Shown: piece by piece, positions 7,119 to 13,147 of the stretch
How positions within the stretch are numbered: position 1 is the first letter of the stretch
How the letters are laid out: the number at the start of each line of letters is the position of its first letter
Origin: Candidatus Sigynarchaeota archaeon
GTDB taxonomy: Archaea; Asgardarchaeota; Lokiarchaeia; Sigynarchaeales; Sigynarchaeaceae
Reading direction: 5' to 3'
DNA length: 16,167 bases
NCBI GenBank assembly: GCA_030587525.1
Contig: JAUQYW010000721.1
Location: 1-16,167 of the forward strand
Program-made: the position numbers and the translations under genes
The notes under the pieces: generated by a model
Databases searched by the model: none
Told to the model about the DNA's origin: nothing
What the model saw: the letters and a program-made list of their open reading frames with translations, nothing else

Positions 7119-7712
7119 GTGGCAAGTGTGAGCAATAGAGTATCAACAGGATCTAGAAAGCGCAACGAGAAACTGATTGTCCACGAGAATTCGTCTTCAC
7201 GGTTCCTTTACGAGTATGTGGATTTCACATATACTGAATCTTACGAGACGCTCCTTGTAATTGCTTTTTACATTGGCTGGTTTGCATGCTTATTGATCTA
7301 TGCAATTATAGGCACGGGTCCGGGTATTATGGAAAATATCATACCATACGCGGTAGGAGTTGTAATCGTTATGCTCGCGGGGCCTTGCGGGGGGTTCATT
7401 TTAACCAGAACCATTGACGATTTTTTGTTCGACGTGCTCGTGGAAATCGAGTTGGACCGTTCCAAAGATGCCATTCGCATCGTTCGATGCAGAAAAACGC
7501 AGCATTACCCGCGGGAGCTCGTGATTCCTAAGATGACCGTTGTCGGCCTGCAGATCAAACGTCTCGATATCGACAATTCGGACGTGCGTTCCTTGATCTT
7601 GAGAGTTCGGGGCGATCGATCGATTTCTCTGTTTACTACGCGCGTGCTCAAGGATTTTGATGTGGTGACCCAGATTTTCGAGCAATATCTGTCTGTGAAC
7701 GCTATCGGGTAA
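7119..7712 (+). CDS. Two-helix membrane protein with a possible PH-like domain
   Basis: I do not recognise a named family. The 197-aa protein has a basic, polar N-terminus (1-40), two transmembrane helices (about 43-65 and 73-96) joined by a short loop, and a soluble domain of about 90 residues (107-197). The soluble part alternates strands (VEIELDR, AIRIVRC, MTVVGLQI, SLILRVRG, SISLFTT) and ends in one helix (VLKDFDVVTQIFEQYL). Two helices followed by a seven-strand-plus-helix module is the layout of bacterial PH-domain membrane proteins such as YdbS. I infer that resemblance from pattern only. The start is GTG at 7119, with GTG at 7128 equally possible, and no nearby ATG is in frame. A leader of about 80 nt is possible, much longer than for its neighbours. 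Confidence 0.65.
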   Translation: MASVSNRVSTGSRKRNEKLIVHENSSSRFLYEYVDFTYTESYETLLVIAFYIGWFACLLIYAIIGTGPGIMENIIPYAVGVVIVMLAGPCGGFILTRTIDDFLFDVLVEIELDRSKDAIRIVRCRKTQHYPRELVIPKMTVVGLQIKRLDIDNSDVRSLILRVRGDRSISLFTTRVLKDFDVVTQIFEQYLSVNAIG

Positions 7713-7769
7713 CTATTAGTTTAGATCTTACGGAATTACTAGTACCATTCAGCCTCATTTTCCAGGAAG

Positions 7770-7777
7770 TATTTATT
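7770..7777 (+). promoter_or_regulatory. TATA-like box of the UroD-like gene
   Basis: TATTTATT is centred about 36 bp before the ATG at 7810 and predicts transcription starting near 7800, with a leader of about 10 nt. It lies in the 97-bp gap after the 7119 gene, which suggests independent transcription. Confidence 0.45.
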
Positions 7778-7809
7778 GTTAGTCGTAGATCTTTGAAAAA
7801 ACGACCATA

Positions 7810-8916
7810 ATGTTCATCATGTCCTTACTATCCTTTATGCCCCTCCATATAAACTGTGGATTTTCCTTCGCATCGGACTGGTTTTACCACAACGCGGGGC
7901 TTACGATGGACGAGCGAACTATGCGCGATCCGCTCGCCCGCATCGAGCACGGCATCAAGAGCCAGCGATACTTGCACCAGCATTACCCGAAGATTTTCAC
8001 GAAACCCCCTAGCGAAAAGGGTTCCCCCGGCATCGGCGTCGGGGTCGTCACGATGCCTATGCTTTTCGGGTGCAAAGTGCGGTTCACCGATCACATGGAC
8101 CCGATCGCATTGCCTGCCATCGCGCCGGATGCGGATCCGGTGCAGCTCAAGATGCCGAACCTCGACGATGCCATGCAATGGCTCATGGACGAGATCGACG
8201 TGCTCGTCGACCACGGGTATGCTAAGAACACCATTGGTTTGCCCAACATGCAAGGGCCACTCAACATCGCGTTCAGGGTCCTCGGGGATAACAGGATTAT
8301 GAGTCTCATCGCGCGGCCGGCAAAAGCACCCGTCGTGCGGCACGTGCTCGATGTTGTATCAGACACGTTTATCGAGGCAACCCAGCGGCTCCGGAAAGAA
8401 ACCGGTCATCCTGTTACAGGACCATTCACCATGGCTGGTTGCACTTATTACTATCTTGGCCCCGAACAGTGGAAGCGCGTCGAGCTACCGACATTGAAGC
8501 GATGCAGCGTGCTTGGCGAGCTGGGACTTCATCATTGTGGCCTGGCTTCACCTGAAAAGCTTGATGCCCTCGCAGAATGGCCATGGACGGGAGTCGAGTG
8601 GGGATTTGGCACGGATCTCAAGCACGCGCGTCAAAAATACATCTCGCCGCGGCTCGGCCCGCTACCGTTCTCTTGTCGCATTTCCCCATACCGAATGCTC
8701 AATCAACCACAAAACCAAATAACTGCCGATGTCAACTGGATCATCGATAACGTGGGAGGCGGTCCAACAAGCATCAACGTGGTGGGCATCCCGTGGAAAA
8801 CGCCGGATGAAAACATTATGGCTATGAAAAACGCCGTGGAGGCATACAACGCGAAAAAGGCTGCCGAGGAAGGCGAAGTTATCGAGGATCAAGCCGAGGA
8901 AAGTACCTTTTTTTGA
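7810..8916 (+). CDS. UroD/MtaA-superfamily methyltransferase-like protein
   Basis: The 368-aa protein fits the uroporphyrinogen decarboxylase-like TIM-barrel superfamily, which includes MtaA-type methylcobamide:coenzyme M methyltransferases. It has FTMAGCTYYYLG at about 206, the LGELGLHHCG strand and turn with H241-H242-C243 at the position of the H-x-C zinc motif, and a C-terminal barrel strand and helix ending TPDENIMAMKNAVEAYN. Cysteines at 211, 232 and 289 could supply a further ligand. The spacing from C243 to C289 is shorter than I expect for MtaA, so zinc binding is an inference. True heme-pathway UroD is less likely because its N-terminal arginine motif is not seen. A corrinoid methyl-transfer reaction is the best guess. 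No corrinoid protein gene is adjacent. ATGs at 7819 and 7837 are alternative starts. The last 15 residues are acidic. Confidence 0.78.
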   Translation: MFIMSLLSFMPLHINCGFSFASDWFYHNAGLTMDERTMRDPLARIEHGIKSQRYLHQHYPKIFTKPPSEKGSPGIGVGVVTMPMLFGCKVRFTDHMDPIALPAIAPDADPVQLKMPNLDDAMQWLMDEIDVLVDHGYAKNTIGLPNMQGPLNIAFRVLGDNRIMSLIARPAKAPVVRHVLDVVSDTFIEATQRLRKETGHPVTGPFTMAGCTYYYLGPEQWKRVELPTLKRCSVLGELGLHHCGLASPEKLDALAEWPWTGVEWGFGTDLKHARQKYISPRLGPLPFSCRISPYRMLNQPQNQITADVNWIIDNVGGGPTSINVVGIPWKTPDENIMAMKNAVEAYNAKKAAEEGEVIEDQAEESTFF

Positions 8917-8930
8917 GTGTTACCATGCTA

Positions 8931-8945
8931 TTTTTTCCTTTATTT
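8931..8945 (+). terminator. T-rich terminator after the UroD-like gene
   Basis: A T6 run followed by CCTTTATT begins 14 nt past the stop codon, with another T run overlapping the stop itself. This is a plausible archaeal oligo-T terminator separating this gene from the surface-protein unit. Confidence 0.4.
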
Positions 8946-8977
8946 TCGTTATCGGCAAGAAATGGGTTATGTCAAGC

Positions 8978-8985
8978 ATTTAATA
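8978..8985 (+). promoter_or_regulatory. TATA-like box of the two-gene surface-protein unit
   Basis: ATTTAATA is centred about 38 bp before the ATG at 9020, predicting a start site near 9008 and a short leader of about 12 nt. The spacing resembles the boxes ahead of 7810 and 6728. It is the only promoter-like element seen before both large genes. Confidence 0.45.
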
Positions 8986-9019
8986 CCAACAAATCAATCC
9001 AAACTCATACTGAATCTCT

Positions 9020-12000
9020 ATGAATTACCCACGGATTGGGAACGGACGGATGGATATGACGACCTTAAGGGCCACAAACTCGAAAAAATCCCGTGCTACA
9101 GAACATGTGCGGAAAAACTCCAAAGCTTTCTTCTTGATGATCGTGCTCGGCTATGCAATCTTCTCCCCCGTTTATAAAAACCTTTTGGAAGGCGATAACG
9201 ACCAATATAACGATTCACGAGAGGAAAGTACTGAAGATCACGATTATACCATGACTGGAATGGAAACAAGCGATGGAGAAATAGAGAACTTCACGTCATT
9301 CTTCACCGGCAAAGCCATCAATATGACCATCGATGTAATCAACGTCACGACCGAGATCACCAGCGTGGTCCTCGTGATTTCGAGCACGGACATTCCCTCC
9401 TTCCGGCTTCCGATGACACCCGAGACTTCTCATCGGTGGGGTGCTTCGTGGAACAACCTGTCACTCTATGCAAGCGGTAATTACACGGGTGCCGTCATCG
9501 TCACGTTAACCGATTTCAACACCTTCGTTTTAGAAGACCTCCAAATCCCATACCCCTTTTATGACATCGATGCGGCAGCGTTTATTGATAATGTCCAGAT
9601 CCTCGTTGATTTTCAACCGGCAATCCCCAACGCGACGAGTCTGAGCATCGACGTGAATTCAAGCTTTAAGTTGAACCTCAACAAGGTCAATAACAATCAG
9701 TGGGGGAATTGGTGGTCGAATGCCAGTTTGTATCCCGAAGGAAAATACAACGTGACGTTCCTGAACAAGACTCGCACCTTCGACCTGGTCACGAAGAACA
9801 ACAGCCTTTTCTCGCGATATGGTCCAGGACTGGTGCCGATCTCCGACAACGATCCCCGGAAATTCGGTGACTTGGACGGCGATGGCATTCTGGACGTGGC
9901 GGCTTTTCGTCTCATTACGCACATTGTAAACGGGTATTACGGCGTCGGAGATGGTTCATTTGCAGGCAGCTCATCCTTCTCGTTGCAGTTCGATTACATG
10001 GGCAGCGATATCCGGGGTTACGATATCGGCGATTTTTATGGTGCTGACGGCATGGATGACATCCTCATTATCAACACGACCCATGCGTGCGTGTTTTATC
10101 AAGACACGTCGCATCAATTTATGCAAGCGCACAAGGTCGTGTATAATTTGGCAGACGAGGTGTTACAATCGTCGAATATCTTCTTTACAGTTATCAAGGA
10201 TATTAATGAAGATGGACTCCCCGACTTGTTCATCGCACCCGAAAATAACATGGGCCTTCATGCTGCGAGCATCTTGGTCCAGCAATCCACGGGAGGATTC
10301 AACCTCCGCGATTACGAATCAATGATGACAACCCTTGATATCATGACGGATGTTTTATTCAAGGATTTTGACAACAACGGGTACCCCGATGCGTGGATTG
10401 CCGGCATAAATGGATCGACCCGATTCTTCAATGTTTTCCTTAACGATGGCAACCAACTTTCGAGCACACCATCGAGCACGCTGCAATTACCCGTGGAATC
10501 AAATGGGATGTCCGTGCAAGTTGTCATCGATGACTTGAATAAAGACAACGTGATGGAAGCGATCTTTTACGAATCTGGGCAGTATTTGATCAATATCTCG
10601 TCACCGATCATCGGCGGTGGCCTCATCACTAACGATTACTCGGTGAACATGAGCACATCACTTAATTCCGTGGATATCGTCAACATCGATGGGAAAGATT
10701 TTCCAGAAATCGTCGCCCACATTTTTCATCCCACGGGATTTGCAGCCTTCGTTGTATATCCACATGTGGATACAATCTTGAATCCGAACTTGAATATTAC
10801 CGTCATCATCAATGTCCCGTTCTGCACGAAGATGCTCTGGCACGAGAACTTGAATGGGCGCAATGCATCTGTCATCGCGGGTGGATCGCGTGATAGCGAG
10901 CCGGACTTTATCATCCAAAACGCAACTGCCCTGAGTCTATACACATCCGATCTCGTGGCCGCGAACATTTCGAATGCGAACGTTTCCTTCTCATTCATCA
11001 ACAAATTTTACTATCTCAATGCAACGATCAATTCAAGCCAATACACGAAGAATGTCGTGGTTCTCACATCTACCTCGAATTCCAGCGAAAAATACAACAT
11101 TGAGCTCGAGCTAGCAAACCCAACGAACATGACATGGGCTCTCAACTGGTCGAGTTTCGAGGACGTGCCAGAAGGTGATTACAACGCTCAGTTCGAGGCT
11201 CGGACTATATGGAACATCACGGGAACGTCTGAACCCTTTCTCAACGGCATCACGGTCGATCTCACCGCACCAACGGTGAACCAAGTCACCGTGACGACGC
11301 TCCATCAAAATGGAGACCAGGTTGAGTTTATCGTCAACGCGAGCGATGTGAATCCTTTGTCTTCTGTGACCGTGCGATTAAAAACGTCCGTGGTCTCCGG
11401 GAAAATAGATTTCGACATTGCCTTGACGATTCTCGAAAATGCCCCTGCCTACACGCTTTGGCGTGGTTGGTGGTATAACTGTTCGTTGTACCCGAACGGT
11501 CTCTATGAATACAACGTCTCCGTCGTGGATGTTTTTGCAAACCTTCAACTGCAATTGCTAAACTTCTCGATTGCCCTCACGCTCGGGTTCATTCTCGAAC
11601 CTGAAGACATATACATGTACAGCGATCAATTAAGCGGGTTCGCCGATCTGTCCTGGATCCCGACCGGGCCATCCTTGGACGCGTACCGCGTATACTTGGA
11701 TGGCGTGAAAAACATCTCGGGACGATTTAAAGCCAATCTCTCGGCCCCATATGAGATTCGATTTTCGATCGCGAATTTAACCGTTGGCACGCATCGTTTG
11801 ACATGCTCGATAAACAACACGAGTGGAACCGTCGTGAATTCAACGATTACCGTGCGAATCTTCTCCCGCGGGCAAGCAACCGTGTTTTTGCTCACGGCCG
11901 GGCAAATGAACGTGTTGGATCTGGATACCATGTTCAATTTCACGTTAAACTCAAGCGTGACCACCAACACGACCCTTCAAATCTCCCTTTCGAGCAATGC

Positions 12001-13147
12001 ACCAAATGGAATTCCCGCGTTCGTTGCCAAAACAGCACCGGTCATTTATTACGTGACCTTTACCCCCGGCAACCAAAGCGCTATCGCCTCGGCAGGCTTG
12101 TTCTTCCGCGTTGAAAAGACTCTCCTCGTGGATAGCCAGATTCCCGTCTTGTACATGTTCGATGGTGCCATGAACGCTTGGCTTCACGTCCCTGGCGTGC
12201 TGGAAACGCAAGGCGCGTTATACTGGCGCTTGAAAATGGCGAGCATCCCCCATTTTTCGACATTTGTGCTCGGCGTGAAATCCAGTGCTCTTGAAGATAA
12301 CGTGCTCTCGCTGAATGTGTCTGAAACGCATATACGGAAATTTCAGGAGATACCGTTCAACATCATATTGTCCGATAGTAATGATATCGGCATCTCTGGC
12401 GCACAAATCAACATTTCAATTTCTCCCCTTGGAACGGCGAATGTTAGTAGTGGTATCACGGATTCACTTGGTCGCGTGTTTGTTTCCATGGTAAGCAATT
12501 ACGAAGGAAACACGCAGATCGTGGTGAGCCATTACACCTTATCCGTGAACCAATCCATCATCATTGGCGTGTTCGAGCTTGTCGTGGCCGAGATCACCGG
12601 GACATTCGAAGGGAAGCCGGCCGACAACGAGTCCATGTACATTTTCCGCGTCGTCGCATACGATAACCAGCATAATCCCATCACGGGGATCCCCATCTCG
12701 ATCCAGGCGACGATCGGCTTGCTCAACACGACCTACGGGTTCACCGGTTCAAACGGCGAGTTCTATTTCTCGATCAAATCGACGTATCTCGGCAGAATAA
12801 CAATCACTATAAGTTCACCCGGCTTTGAAACGGTGCAAGTCCGGGTCAATTTCGCGCCTGTATCGGAAATACCCTTGTCCATGATCGTTCTTGCCATAGC
12901 TGCCATCTCATTGGCGGTTTTGATGTTCTTGATCCGGTTCAGCATGGGCGTTCGGGACTTGTTCAAAAAATTAGCAGGAAGAATGGGCAAGAAATCAACA
13001 AAGATTACCAATACTCCTACCGAAAAGGAAACAAATGGAAAACTTGATGTTAAACAAGATGGAAAGGAAAGTCCTCCACAAGACAACACCAAAGATCAAT
13101 CAGAAAAACCTAACTCTAAAAAACAAAAGGAAGGTCGACGATCATGA
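9020..13147 (+). CDS. Large integrin-alpha-like surface protein with FG-GAP propeller
   Basis: This predicted 1375-aa cell-surface protein probably serves in adhesion or recognition. Order: a basic N-terminus and hydrophobic segment (about 36-52, signal or anchor); two Ig-like modules with a W-x(3)-W-x-N-x-S-L-Y signature (around 140-155 and 228-245); seven FG-GAP/VCBS-type repeats whose motifs end at residues 292, 347, 402, 457, 513, 563 and 629. The first is a perfect DxDxDGxxD calcium site (D284-D292), and later copies degenerate. Next come two more aromatic Ig-like modules (around 706-721 and 814-831), an Fn3-like domain (about 857-950), a PGF-pre-PGF-like segment (about 1043-1085), and two Big1-like domains (about 1094-1180 and 1183-1278). 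The protein ends in a transmembrane helix (1285-1305) and a 70-residue charged tail. About 40 N-X-S/T sequons occur in the exported part. ATGs at 9050 and 9056 are alternative starts. The stop overlaps the next gene. Confidence 0.88.
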   Translation: MNYPRIGNGRMDMTTLRATNSKKSRATEHVRKNSKAFFLMIVLGYAIFSPVYKNLLEGDNDQYNDSREESTEDHDYTMTGMETSDGEIENFTSFFTGKAINMTIDVINVTTEITSVVLVISSTDIPSFRLPMTPETSHRWGASWNNLSLYASGNYTGAVIVTLTDFNTFVLEDLQIPYPFYDIDAAAFIDNVQILVDFQPAIPNATSLSIDVNSSFKLNLNKVNNNQWGNWWSNASLYPEGKYNVTFLNKTRTFDLVTKNNSLFSRYGPGLVPISDNDPRKFGDLDGDGILDVAAFRLITHIVNGYYGVGDGSFAGSSSFSLQFDYMGSDIRGYDIGDFYGADGMDDILIINTTHACVFYQDTSHQFMQAHKVVYNLADEVLQSSNIFFTVIKDINEDGLPDLFIAPENNMGLHAASILVQQSTGGFNLRDYESMMTTLDIMTDVLFKDFDNNGYPDAWIAGINGSTRFFNVFLNDGNQLSSTPSSTLQLPVESNGMSVQVVIDDLNKDNVMEAIFYESGQYLINISSPIIGGGLITNDYSVNMSTSLNSVDIVNIDGKDFPEIVAHIFHPTGFAAFVVYPHVDTILNPNLNITVIINVPFCTKMLWHENLNGRNASVIAGGSRDSEPDFIIQNATALSLYTSDLVAANISNANVSFSFINKFYYLNATINSSQYTKNVVVLTSTSNSSEKYNIELELANPTNMTWALNWSSFEDVPEGDYNAQFEARTIWNITGTSEPFLNGITVDLTAPTVNQVTVTTLHQNGDQVEFIVNASDVNPLSSVTVRLKTSVVSGKIDFDIALTILENAPAYTLWRGWWYNCSLYPNGLYEYNVSVVDVFANLQLQLLNFSIALTLGFILEPEDIYMYSDQLSGFADLSWIPTGPSLDAYRVYLDGVKNISGRFKANLSAPYEIRFSIANLTVGTHRLTCSINNTSGTVVNSTITVRIFSRGQATVFLLTAGQMNVLDLDTMFNFTLNSSVTTNTTLQISLSSNAPNGIPAFVAKTAPVIYYVTFTPGNQSAIASAGLFFRVEKTLLVDSQIPVLYMFDGAMNAWLHVPGVLETQGALYWRLKMASIPHFSTFVLGVKSSALEDNVLSLNVSETHIRKFQEIPFNIILSDSNDIGISGAQINISISPLGTANVSSGITDSLGRVFVSMVSNYEGNTQIVVSHYTLSVNQSIIIGVFELVVAEITGTFEGKPADNESMYIFRVVAYDNQHNPITGIPISIQATIGLLNTTYGFTGSNGEFYFSIKSTYLGRITITISSPGFETVQVRVNFAPVSEIPLSMIVLAIAAISLAVLMFLIRFSMGVRDLFKKLAGRMGKKSTKITNTPTEKETNGKLDVKQDGKESPPQDNTKDQSEKPNSKKQKEGRRS

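Noticed and set aside
7093..7131. Short ORF starting ATG after a GGAGG stretch, ahead of the 7119 gene
   Set aside because: Only 12 codons, no conservation evidence, and the GGAGG could be chance; it was considered as a leader peptide but cannot be supported.
8917..9177. Plus-strand ORF of 86 codons just before and over the start of the propeller protein
   Set aside because: It overlaps the start of the 1375-aa frame in another frame, shows no recognisable domain, and contains the promoter-like box of the larger gene.
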